Shown here in pieces: positions 49,201 through 61,011 of a stretch of DNA of 64,000 bases. Source of the stretch: Taenia hydatigena (lineage: Eukaryota > Platyhelminthes > Cestoda > Cyclophyllidea > Taeniidae). How positions within the stretch are numbered: position 1 is the first letter of the stretch; each line of letters starts with the position of its first letter. The position numbers and the translations under genes were made by a program. The stretch is taken from the NCBI GenBank assembly GCA_036345935.2, contig JADWOT020001399.1, positions 1-64,000 of the forward strand, read 5' to 3'. Under the pieces are notes generated by a model. It saw nothing but the letters and a program-made list of their open reading frames with translations, searched no databases and was not told the DNA's origin.

Positions 49201-49449
49201 TTCAGGTTATTAATAAGAAATATCAAGTTAATCGGAACTCATTTTGATCGGAGTGGCGGACACTTGAGGTGCTAGTAATTAAATCATTTCATTCCTAATT
49301 TTTACCTGCAACTTTGTCGCATTACTTTATCACATCATCCTACACATGATTGCCATCTTTTAGCTGACCTGTTTGCGCACAGTGCGATTCGCCGGGCGTA
49401 ACGGGAATCCCCTGGGCTGCATTTGTCATCGAAACAAAATAAGCAGATA
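46271..49449. other. Three kilobases without a supported gene
   Basis: Nothing here matches the repeat families of the window. The only frame of note (46,495-46,701) has no identifiable motif. Confidence 0.4.
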
Positions 49450-51249
49450 GTTCGTGGTGAAGTTTGTGGAGCACTTAGCACTTAGCCTAATAATGACGCT
49501 AAAGTACTTAAATCTCTCTATACACAATAGACGCAGAGCGGGGAGTATTCCAACCCAACTGTAATTTGGGCGCTTTCAAGTAGAGCTTAAAGCACAAATA
49601 GAGTAGCAACGGTCTATGTATATCACTGCAGCTTATTTTCTTGAATGAACTATGGGGTACAACTATATCATAAAACAACAGGAAGGCAATGTTTCACACA
49701 AATAGGCTTTGCTGTTAAGCAGAGGATATTCGGGACTCCCTTAAAGACTAATGGAGGCAGTGCGCCACTGAAATGCATTTTATGCATGCCTTGGGGCTTG
49801 AAGTTGCTAACCGAGCCTGCAAACAGCTCACTCCTCCGCGACTAATAGCGGATAGTTAAATATGGTCTCTGTCCTATCTCGAGCTTCTTCCTTGGCATCC
49901 CCTTAATCAAACTTTTGAAGCTCAGTCATCACAAAGTAATCAGTTGTGGAAGGAAAGCTCCCATGAGCCATCCGCTCTTACCGCCACAAGAATTGACTAC
50001 TATGATTGGCGGACTGGACACGCAATGAGGTACTCCGTAAGAGTAGGCTTGGTCAAGCCGTAGGCTAAATCTTCTTAGAACTCTTTTGTGAAGAACGCAA
50101 GAAACCGCATGTAGTTTGAGCAAAAGTTATTATTATTGTGCTGATAAAATGAACCGAAATTGCGCAATACTGAGTGAAACGTCAAAACAAGTAACCGGTG
50201 ACAAATTGGCCACATTTTCCAAACTGACGTGTGGGTAGTTCCAAATTAGAGGATTCGCAAAAGCAGAAATACCATTAAAATACGGAAACGTATTAGTGCT
50301 ACCATTTATTAGATAAAAAGGCAAAGATATGTTTAAGCGAAATTAGCACAGGTCTTGTTAAAACGAATGGCTTATTTTGTAGAAGTGTCGCAAGAGGGAA
50401 CGAAGAACAAAAATAACTCACATTGAAGAAACTAAAGAACCCATTGCAAGAACGTGGATGCATAGACGTCTAACCCTATGCTACAGTTTGAAAACGAAAT
50501 TAAATTTAACACAGCGGCAACAGTCCTCAGTTGAGTCTGGCACACATGAATCTTTGAAATAATCTGACATAACCAACTTAGCGAGCTGATATGCAGGAAT
50601 AATTAACCTAATAAAATATGAGCAAAGGCATATTACCTATTTTAACTCCATCCTGATACCAGCAGGATGCACAACCGCACATTATTTCATTTTGTTCCAT
50701 CTCTGAAAGTGTTCACACACATGTGCAAATGCGACTGAGGGCGTGCTGTCAAATCCCGAGATTGTTATGAATGCCAACCTACCAAATCGGTCAAATGATT
50801 GAGCAAATGGCATCGTTAACGACTCCTCCTTCTGTTGAGCGTGTGCTGATGCGAGGGGGAACAAATTTGCAATCGCAACCATGCCATGCCTAGCAAATGG
50901 CATCAATGATGCTAATTGCGCATTCGAAGCTCTTTAAAAGAGGCAAATAAATCTGTTGACGTGGTCGACCGTTATATATGCCTTCATTCAACGTAACTTT
51001 TGATGGTTTAAAACGCATTATTTCGTCGCAGCAATGTTCAAACTAAAAACACCGACATCAGGTGGGTCCACATATTTAAACTTGGGAAGAGGACGGGAAC
51101 AACTCGGAATAGGAAAAGACCAAAGGACAGACTTTTCTCAAAAATTCATAAAGGGAATTTTCCGTACACCTTGGCGAGGTTTGCTGCGATGGAGGTGGTC
51201 TCTTAGTCAGAGAATTTGAGTTTGCATTTAATTTATTCAAGTAGAGCTT
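49450..51249 (-). repeat. Element D, minus-strand copy (D2)
   Basis: This is the inverted partner of 25,448-27,218 and the better preserved one for coding. On the minus strand the open pieces, in order, are: a piece carrying 'SPRC.EN.LYEF' (about 51,160-51,090); a 75-residue piece at 50,906-50,682 with 'FGRLAFITISGFD' then 'SVAFAHVCEHFQRW'; a piece with 'DYFKD' and 'CCRCVKF' (about 50,575-50,510); and a 64-residue piece at 50,324-50,133 with 'AFANPLIW'. The first lies in a different frame from the second, and stops separate the rest, so the copy is broken. The pieces look more protein-like than chance frames (few repeats, mixed hydrophobic and charged residues). I do not recognise the family, and a database search would be needed to name it. 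Confidence 0.8.
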
Positions 51250-53390
51250 TTTTATGCTAATCGGCGATTGTTAACTTAGGTTGAGGATGGCTAAGGGTTC
51301 TACCCGTGTTGAAGTGTTTATCATTCTGCCCACCAGCTAGTTATCTTCTAGAAAAAGTAGAATGCCAGAGGAAAAGCGGCTGAAATCATTGCATTCATAG
51401 ACACAATTCTAATTTGTCACCACTCCCCGAGGCACACACTTAAAAAGTCCTCATAAGAACCGACAGAATGACCAGCGTAACCATACGTGTACACAGACTG
51501 AGAATGGAGAGGGATTATTGAGAAATTGGTGCCTCAAGATCCAAAGCACAATTAGAAGCCTCCTTGTTTGCCGTTTCTTAGCAAGCCTCCTTGCAATACT
51601 TGGGGATACCCGACTACTCACTACACATTGGCTTCTGGGTTGCAAACTCTGTATCGACAAAGGTGGGGAGAAGTCCTAAGAAGCCCTATCAGATAAACGA
51701 TTGTCAGGTTTGAACTGGTAAAATAACTAAAACTTAGAATTCTTGATCTCATCAGTTCTCTGGAAGTCAATTTGGAGAATAGAGAACCCCGTCAAATATT
51801 GCCTCAGTTTGATCCCGAATAATTTACCGCTTTCACGTTGTGATATGATCGATATGATCAAAGTTTCTTCTACTTTACGCCGATATTTGAGCTCAATTCT
51901 TTATTTCTTCTCGTGCATTTTTTGTTCCAGAATTGTCTACTTTAGTGAGGTCATGAGGCATGACATGCCTGCGGCTACGAGGTCAGCCACAATGGATCTG
52001 CTGATATGTGACTGAGTTACTAAGACCATTTGCATCGCATTACTTCAGGATGCCGTCGTCTCGAACCTTGGTTTATTTTTAAGGCAGTTGATTGGCTGCC
52101 GTGAGAGAGGACGTTACCAACGCAAATGCGTATCTATGCTGCAGCCGTCCGGACCAGTAGTCAGTCTAGGTCGTCACGATTGGCACCCTAAATTAGGTGA
52201 ACACGTCATCTGGGAACTCAAATTTCCGAAGACCTAGACTAATTTGCAGCTAGTGCCACAACCAATCAGCAAGATCCGTCTCTTAGCTTGGATTCATCAA
52301 ATTATCCAACAAATTTGCTTAGTGTGTTGTTACGAGAAGTTAGAAAACAATATGAGTCAAAGTAGAAGAGCAATAATGCCTCCTAGAAACCTTGCATCAA
52401 ACTCCTTATTGTTTAGTTGAGTGAAAATGTTCTAAACTTATTGTACTTAGAGCAAAACAATGTAGAGGGTCTTAGCAATTCAGTGATCTAGATTCCACTG
52501 AAGACCTCGAAACATAAAATCGTCATCCATGGTACTTGATAAATCTTGCTAAGGGTGAAAGTTCTAGATCCTTACATGCCTATTTATGCAAGACATAAAC
52601 AAAACATGTGTCGATTTAATAAAAAAAATGTATTTCAAACACAGAATTCTACATCGAACCCTATCTGGAATTTATTATCCGAATCGGACCGCCATAAGCG
52701 AGCATCTAACGAGTGGAAGAGTGAATAGGAATCAAAATTTAGGTGGGTCCTGCTTTTGATAGGCATTATAATGGAATGTAGATGTGATATTATCAATGTT
52801 TTTATGAGGAATGTGAGTTTAAAGTTTAAAGTTTAAATCAAATGTCTTTAGGATAGAATTAATGTCTGAAAGCATCGAAGCATTTCAATCTCGTGGGAAG
52901 AGAGTATTTGTACTGGACACTTAAGATAGACATGGGTCTTTGCCTGGATACGGTAAAAACACTAAAACCACGCTTGGTGGCAATTCATTGAACTAGCCCC
53001 AATACTTTATCATAATTTACTGATAAATTATAGCTATTGAGTGTAGTTTATGTCTGACCAAAAGTGGCGAGTTCCAGGCTTCTTTGAATGGCACTAGTTT
53101 TGTGCTTAATTGGCATGATACAAGTAAAGGGATGAACCCACAATGCAGTAGCTAGATCCAACCATTAATGAACCGATTTTAGTAAGCTTGGCCCCTCCTA
53201 AAGCAGGTGATTGTTCCCTAGACTTATCAAATCTTAGACCACACATCCGAACTCATCTACGTATGTCACGGGGTGCGACTGTGCGATTTGCTACACTGAA
53301 TCATCTCTAATCCCCTTACCTTAAAAAGTCACAACCCAGTAACCACTGTAATCACGTTCATTTACATAAACACCATGCAGTTCCACAATG
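51250..53390. other. No supported gene
   Basis: Frames at 51,743-52,015 and 52,546-52,728 carry no recognisable motif. A stretch at 51,975-52,010 resembles part of the third element D copy (56,080-56,110) over about 35 bases, too short to rely on. Confidence 0.35.
52817..52837 (+). repeat. Three tandem GTTTAAA heptamers
   Basis: Exact triple repeat of a 7-base unit. It is too short to be a telomere or a working satellite. Confidence 0.8.
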
Positions 53391-53394
53391 TTAG

Positions 53395-53703
53395 ATTAAA
53401 AACACAGCTGTTCGACAAGACTCAAATCCAGCCAACCCATGTAGGCACCCGGTGCATATCATGGGACATCCAGATGGGTCTCTAGCTAAATTGGTATATC
53501 TACTTTCATTTAATGATGCGAATTTTAGATGGACGGCCATCAACTCTAGTTCCGAAATCAATCCCGTTGCAGCCAATGTCACAATATATTCAAAATTTAC
53601 TAGCGAAGCTAGTGGTAGAGGTCAGGCAAGGGTACAATGCAAATCTCAAATTTTGTCAAATAACATTCTACCTTACATTATTACTTTTGCCACTGGTCTT
53701 TGA
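53395..53703 (+). other. Open frame of about 102 codons, unknown
   Basis: The frame is open from a stop at 53,392 to the stop at 53,701-53,703, and its composition is soluble-protein-like (FRWTAINSSSEINP). There is no in-frame ATG near its start, so if real it would be an internal or 3' exon. No domain is recognised and no second copy exists in the window. The opposite strand is also open over part of it, which lowers its weight. Confidence 0.15.
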
Positions 53704-55929
53704 TCAGGGAAGACATCTCCTATACTATACGAACCCTTTGTTTACGTAATTAACACTGATTTGATATACATCGTGTAAATCTTTGCAATTGCTCTTCGGA
53801 GTATGAGCAGTTACGGTCAGATGTTCACCATCTTATGTTGAGCGACCAATGTGAGTAGCCGAATTTACTTAAAGGCATGCCTTACTAATCAGGTTTTTTG
53901 CTAAAGACGTTATGAGGCTTGCTTGAATGTCAAGATGCGTATGTGGACGCAAAACCAGGATGTCATTTATTATCATCTGATGTGGTTCCTTTATTCTCAA
54001 TAAATAGGACCCTAACTTTTACAAGAGTGGTGACGAAGGACACTAATTTTACCAAATTTCTTTTAGTTCAGAATTTTAATTTTAAGCGACAGCAGTACGA
54101 GCATTTCTGGGCTGGTCAGCTATGTTGGTAGCAGTTCTGCGGAACGCAGTGATTTTGCGAAGAATCTGAAAGAGTACTATTCTGCCAACCTAAAGAGGCA
54201 CATCGTTTTATTGAGTCTACTGGACTGGATACTTAAAATGCATATAATTTTAATTGACTAGGAACATTTGAAACTAAAGAAAACCTTTAATTTTCAGGTT
54301 TAAAGTCGACATTCGCCATCGGAGTGGCATTCTTGGATGTGGGTGGTAGTCAGGTCAATTTAGACACCACTGATCAATGTTGCGGGTAGTACGGCATTAC
54401 TTGTGTCCATGTGACAGCTTATAACCAAATAATGGAGCATTCAGTCGATACCCGCAATAATTCGCCAGTCTCTATTGGAAGTCTTCCTATCCGCTAAAGT
54501 GATGTGAAGCTAAACCACTCAGTGATAAGACACTTGAATAAAATTAAGCCTTGTAATGCCAGTTTGACATCTTTTATTACCGACTTCACCCTTGGCGTTT
54601 CCTAGCTCATAGCCTTGCCAATCCTTCCCACTTCCATTCGGCAACCGCTCTTGACTTTTTGTCATTGACACTTGGTCTGCGAAAAATCTGCCTTAACTTT
54701 GCACAGAACCCGAAACTTCTTGGGCAGTAAGTGAGTATTAGTGGTAAGTAGTAAGTAGAAAACAGTCGTAAGTATTCATAGTAGTAATGAAAACTTCAAG
54801 TTCAAGCAGCAAGTAAGACTGAGGAATCCAAGGGGTGGACGCTTACACAAATGCCTGCTTGGCATGAAACTGTGATGTATAACTATGGATTATACTCTTC
54901 GAAATGTGGTCTGCAGGCCCTCATTGCTCCCTTGTCTAAATTGTTTTAGAACCTTATATGCCATTGACTTAAGGAGGCTATTTCCTAACACTGGTCACAA
55001 CCTTCAAGAAACCAACTAATGGAAGTGAGCAAGAAAAATTGTGAGGAAATAGAGGACCGTGAAAGCAGCATTTGACCTAAAATCCCCAACTTGAGAAAAG
55101 GATTTTATCAATTCCGGATGCATAGAATAGCTTTGAAAAGTAAAAAAAGGCTCGACAAGTCAGAAACAAAGGTCGTTTACAGACCTGCTGACATCGAGAC
55201 ATTGTGTCAAATCTACACCGCATTACACAGCTTTCATGGGCAAAAGAACCGCAAGTCGTCAGTGAACAAGGCGGTCACCAACAGGTGGAATTTTACCTGC
55301 CGATTTCTTTCGAAGAGCGGCCAGTCTCGGATTTGACACATCAGGGCGGCACCTCTGCTGGGAACCTTCGCATCTAGCTACTAGTCCACAGAGCGCACTT
55401 AATGGCTGTCATTCGAATGCTGTGAGTCCATGTCTCAATCAAGATATGCACAATGAACATCTGCTAGCACACACTGTTAAGCGTATCAGACAATTCTGCC
55501 CTACACATTCTTTAAAGGATATAAGTGAACTAGAAGTAATGAGAGAATTTCACTTACTGTAGTGCCGTTAGGCTAATTAGGGTCTTCTTTCCTCACCAGG
55601 TTTCTAAATGAGGGCATAAGATGCTCAAAACACTTAAAAATAGTGCTTGATTACCACACTTTTACATATGCTATCTAAATGAAAGAAGAGTATTTCAAGT
55701 GCATTGTATTTTCATTGCTCTTAAGTAGAGTGCTGCCAAGAGCATTATGACACCGCCTAATGCATCTAAATCACATCGTCGTTATTAAATGGAATACAAG
55801 ATCAAAACGGTTTCATTCAAATGAACATCGTTGGCATGCTTATGCGAGAACGGATAAGTCCTGATGCCACCTTAATAATCAAAGGAGACAACACTCGGGG
55901 AAAATACATGCTGTGTGTGCAGTAGGACA
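53704..55929. other. No supported gene
   Basis: Short frames only. The 81-codon frame at 55,091-55,336 is basic and motif-free. A run of 'gtaagta'-type words at 54,728-54,757 is simple-sequence DNA. Confidence 0.4.
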
Positions 55930-56130
55930 TAAGGTTACTGACGGGACCCGATAAACGGCTCATTTGCTACGATGCCAAGCTGAGGGCCCAAAGTAATCTC
56001 ATTCCTAGTATCGTAAATTAGCCATGATCTCACGCTTATCCCAAGCTTCTTTCTTGGCTCTCCCCCTGATGAACTTACGAGGTCAGCCACCACATGTCTA
56101 CTAGTTGTGCAAGAAAAAGAACCACAAGCC
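55930..56130 (-). repeat. Element D, short third copy (D3)
   Basis: The reverse complement aligns with D1 at 26,690-26,830 and with D2 at 49,800-49,950. Shared strings include 'aagaa[ag]aagct' and 'gag.gttt' at matching distances. Identity is about 60%. A 70-codon frame on the minus strand covers the match but is in a different frame from the pieces I trust in D2. Confidence 0.5.
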
Positions 56131-59100
56131 AAATGTGCTACATACATTGCGTTAATACTAAGCAGAACATATATGACTCAAGACCATTGGGAAAATACTT
56201 TTTAAAACGCAAATAAATGAACAGGGGATTAATGGCGCTGATTGAGGAGGCTTGTGTAAGTCTGAACGCAGCACTGCGTTAAGTAGATGCAGAAAGCTTA
56301 TAATACAAACAAAAGGTCATATTCTATAACACCAATGCAAAATGACTGCAACTTATTTTTCCTTTACTTACGTGGCTGCTATCTATGCTCGGTTGTGCTT
56401 TTCTCACATTCTCCAAACAATTCTACTCTACCCAATTCCTGCCTCCCTTGTGACCCACGAGTGAATTTAATCGTATTGGAATGCCCCTCGAATGAGGCGA
56501 AGAGAGAAGTCCCTGTTGCATTTGCCTCCTCATACCCACCAACCCGTCACAGGCTAACTGGCGCTTGATAATAATTTCAATTTGTACCTACAAATAAACA
56601 TCACGCCCACGCTCACAAATGTGACCACACACAACTTCGTAACTTGCGCCATCCCCCTTTCTCAAAGTCGTCATCCATTGCTAACCAACCTATCAGTAAT
56701 TCCAGTTGACCCATCAATAATTTCCTCATACATTTAGAAATTTCAAATTGCTGTGCAGTTGTTCATAGAGCCTCTATTCTCCCTTGCTTCGCAGACAGCG
56801 CCACCTTCGAGAATGCCAGTTTGCAGAGGGTGACCCGCTCATGTGTAAGTAGGTTCTACTTTGACTCATCTGCTTTGTCACTTACAGCAGCTGCAGTTTG
56901 AGTACTCTTCCCTTCTGGGTATCTTTGTAGATTCAAGCGTACGTCGGAGTCTAATATACTTACCATCGTCACCTCCACTACAACCAACACTAGCACTGAT
57001 GTCAGGGCGACCACGGCCAGCGCTAACGTAGGAAGCGTCTTTACCGGTTGGTTCTCTAGCTACCACTACAATGCATCAGTTATCTTTCACAGCCCCTACC
57101 TCCTCTCTCTTTTCGTCTCCTCTTCTGAAATCGCCTTTACTTGTGTCAGCATCACCGATTCTCAAATACAACATTGGGCAGTTTGGTAAGTACCTTCTTT
57201 TTTCTCACCAAAGTTCCCAACCTCCATTTAGCTCAACATGCATTTAGCCATTTACGTTTCATCCTCGCTGAGGTCTTATATGTGGTATTTTGTGGAACGC
57301 TAGTCACAGAGACCAACAGGGCCAGTTTCGAGCAGTGAAGATGGGATTGAATTGGTGAGGAATGATGAATGGGAATGCGATTTGTCCAACTGTTTGACTG
57401 CAACAGGCAAATGACCGGACATGCATGAGCAGGAAGTGAAGTGGCACTTGATACCCTTTTTGATGGGATTCGACTCCCTCACGTCACCATTGCTAATCGC
57501 AGTAAGGAGGGAGTAGGGAGGGAAGAAGAAGAAGATGTAGAAGCCGTGAGATTGCAAAATAGAAAATGGAGCTAATTTTTGCAGTCCCAAATTCCCTAAT
57601 GAATGACTCCAGTAGTTCAGCGTTGCATTCATAAATATGCCAGTAAACCAGCCCCTTAGTTTGAACGAAATGAGCAAAGAAATAGAGATGAAGGTGGTGT
57701 GGTGTCTACTGCCACCATTACAGGCAGCAGCTGATAACTGCTTGAGAAATGAGAGTGCAGATAGATGTGTGAGGAAATAGAGGATGCGAAAGCCATGCGC
57801 ATTGATACGTGGAGAGCGGTAGATAAAGAGATGAGTGGGTGAATAAATGATAGAGATCTCCTGTCCTTGTACTTTGACCAAAAGTCAACCCACCTCATCG
57901 ACCTCTATCTTCAACTTTCTTTCGTCCTTTAGCATTCTTTCTTTCCTTTATGAATTCCTTCCTCTTGTTTACTTTACCAGTGCCTATTCCACTCAAGGCA
58001 GCAAACCTTTCGTCTTGCCACCTCCTATTCTAGCAAATCAAACAAATGAAGAGGTGGTCCTTAATTTAACCTCCTCGTGCTATTTATACCATTACTTCCC
58101 TTTGTTTTCAATCCAACTTATCAATCCGCAACTTTCCTAACCTCTGCGACGACTAATGATTCGATTGGATTCTCGCTTGGTTGATTGATCAATTACTCAT
58201 CTTACTTTTGATTCCGTTTTGATTGCTTGGTGTTAAAATGAGTGTCAATAAAATAATTTTGCGTTCTTAAACGACACCCGCATTAAATCATTAAGGAGTT
58301 GATTAATCTTGTCCATGAGGAAGAAGCGAAACCACACCACTAGTGCTCTAATGGCCACCAGCCTAGTTCTCCTCTATACGCGGCAATGACAGTGTGAACA
58401 CTATGTGCATACATGGGTGCAGTACTACTTCCTACCTCCGTCCCTCCGTTGCTTTGAAACTTTGGTGACCTGTGCAGTTAGTTCGCAGATGCTATATACA
58501 CATTTAAATAGTTGTAAAGATTGGCCTTTTGAGATGCTTTTTGCATGTCTTGTGGCTTTGCAATCATTATTGAGCATTGAAGACATTAGGCTTGTGCATG
58601 CATGCGGCTCGGCAATTCATTGTTTAAATGAATCAATTTCTTAGCCATTATTGTTGATTTTCGGGGTCTTATTTGCTTTAAAATGGAAAATAAGTGCGCA
58701 TGAACTGTTTGGGCATCCGATTAAGATCGTAACAATCCAGCATTGGCTTGTTTATGTTTGACGCCTTTACCACCTCGACCGCTTGCTTTTACAAGGTTGT
58801 CACTTTCAACACTCATTTCAACTACTTCGAAATTTTTAGACATGGTTTGCTTTAACCAGCCGCACGCCCAAGCAATCGTTCCAATGCTAGTGAGCAGAAT
58901 GAGGTCGTATTCTTTTGAGCCTCTGAGCTTAGAACTGCGCCAGAGTCAAAGCTGAGGCCCAGGGAACATCACCATTCAACTGCTGAGTTGGCTTTTGGTC
59001 TCTTTTAATGTATTTTTCGATAGTTGTAGCATATATAATAGGCTTCTCGCCCCGATTTTATGGCTTTTACAAATGTTGATTGCAGATTATGGGCTGCTTT

Positions 59101-60804
59101 CGCTGCAAAATGCTTGCTGTATAACAAGTTGACCCGAATCGCCACTGTTCTACGATGAACTACCCTACACACTTGCAAAATTAGGGCTTTTTTGAAGTCT
59201 CTTTCCAGTCCGACCCTACTGGTAACTTTTCAAGAAGGGTTTTAGTTCAAGTTTAGTTGGTTCTAACGATTCTGCGAAGCTTTATCATTGCAATTTAATA
59301 AAAGCAAGGCTTATTACTTGATGGATGAGCTACCTTGCAGATGCGATGATGAGAGACATTAGTGCTAATCAGATCTGCCTCCAATCTAATAAAAAGGGAG
59401 CGTAATCATTTCCTGTTTCTCTTTCACCCCCTCTTTTGCTTCTCTCGTTGGTCTTGATTACTCCTCAGTAGAAGGTGAGAGAGTGGAGTTTTTAATATGC
59501 ACATCATATTCTGCAGACAATAGTGTTGTAGTATTTTGTATAATTCATCTTCTACCCTGTGTATATGATGAAACTATCAAAGAAAAATTGTGAAAATTAA
59601 TTGCACCTTATGTTGCCAGCGTTGATCACTTGATTCACAAAAGATATCATAATGCTGTAAAACGGATGTACTTCTAACAATCACTCCAAACGTCAACGCA
59701 TAAATGCGTTATATCAAGGCCATTAAATACTTCTATTTTCCCTAATAAAATTTAGATTCTTAAAGGGAATCGGGTTAGTAAGTCAGAATTCGCTTCGAGA
59801 ATGCTAAATTAATGGAATATAAGAGATCGTGTAAAATTGTATGCTCGAATTCTGCAGCTACTTCTGTCATTCCAGTTAGTCATTTCAAAACCTCCTTAAT
59901 CTAGCTCTCTTTATTCCCGCCTCAATCTGTTCTACTATGTTAGTTCCCATCGCTTCGGAGTTTGCGGCTCTATAAGTGCTGCTCAAGCGACCTCAATGGC
60001 GCCTAGTTCTCGCCAAGGCCCAATCTGCCGCTTTTATCATTTGTCTTATTTTCGTTTTACTTGTTAGGACACTATCAGGTGACATTCCTTTTCTCTAATT
60101 ACTATCTCACTTTCTTCCTGTTTACAAACTCAAGCCACCGCTTTCTCATACTACATACCTCAGTGACATACAAAGCTTTTAGCTACCACCACCACCACGG
60201 GGCCCATTTTTACAGAGCAACCTTGCCCTAGTTTCAAATGTCCCACATTCATTGTCCGGCAAACTCATTCCCTACGCATCCGCTTCAACTTCTCTACAGT
60301 CATTCAGCCCTCATTACTCCACTCGTCCTAATTGGCAATATCAACTTACCAACTATCCTTACTCGACAGTCCCTAGTTGTCTCTCTCTGACTAAGCCACT
60401 TTAGCTAAGCATAAAAGTAGTGAAATAATTTCCTCAGGATGCTTATAAATCGGTAATATTTTAACTTAAAAGAAGGCATCGAAACGTTGGTTGAACAAAA
60501 TATATATTAAGAGGTAAGCGGTACGGCAAGTAGACGGCTGAGTACAATGGTAGTAAACATACCACTCATCTAATTTTAGTCATCAAATTGAAGTTCTGCT
60601 TTCTGAGAGGCGGGGATAGGCCTGGTTCACTTCATCTCGGGGTAGATTGTGATCGATTGTCCCTCATCTTAAAATCCCTCACCACTTCTCGATGTAAAGA
60701 CAAAATGAATGACAAGGGCACCCAAAACGCATCGCATGCATAGATGCGGCTGTTGTATGGGCCCACAATAAGGTCAACGGGTGGAAGAAGGGAAGCACAC
60801 GGAC
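56131..60804. other. Pyrimidine-rich region without a supported gene
   Basis: Long parts of the plus strand are rich in C and T (56,360-57,140, 57,850-58,140 and 59,880-60,400). A (CCA)n-like run lies at 60,186-60,197, and a GAAGAA run near 57,521-57,533. The longest frame in the window (193 codons, minus, 57,300-57,881) lies here; see the rejected list. Confidence 0.4.
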
Positions 60805-61011
60805 CTAGTGTGGCTTAACCTGAACCCAACACCTGTCAGCGCCACTTTCTTTTAAGCATCCGGCCCAGGCTGCCAGTGCTCTGACGACCTTGTGCACGGT
60901 GCCACCATTTTCCTTAAGGAAAATCCTTTTCAATTCACGTAAGTGGACTCGTTTTACCTTTGGATCCAAACAGTAGCCACTGACGAACTTTATTGCTGTT
61001 TTAGAAGGCAA
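60805..61011 (-). other. 68-codon frame with exon-like composition
   Basis: The translation is rich in Lys, Arg, Ala and Val with amphipathic spacing (VHKVVRALAAWAGC) and uses a balanced set of codons, unlike the leucine- and serine-rich chance frames around it. No family is recognised, and splice sites cannot be judged without transcripts. Low-confidence exon candidate. Confidence 0.15.

Noticed and set aside
19440..51249. One large palindrome formed by the inverted pairs (19.4/43.9, 24.2/45.4, 25.4-27.2/49.5-51.2 kb)
   Set aside because: The pairs do not share a common centre, so they are separate dispersed repeats and not arms of a single palindrome.
52817..52837. Telomere-like repeat (three GTTTAAA units)
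   Set aside because: Three units of a heptamer that is not a known telomere sequence, in unique surroundings.
57300..57881. Longest open frame in the window, 193 codons on the minus strand
   Set aside because: The length is only a little beyond chance expectation for this much AT-rich DNA in six frames. The translation is leucine-, serine- and phenylalanine-rich because the opposite strand has purine runs, and no domain is visible.
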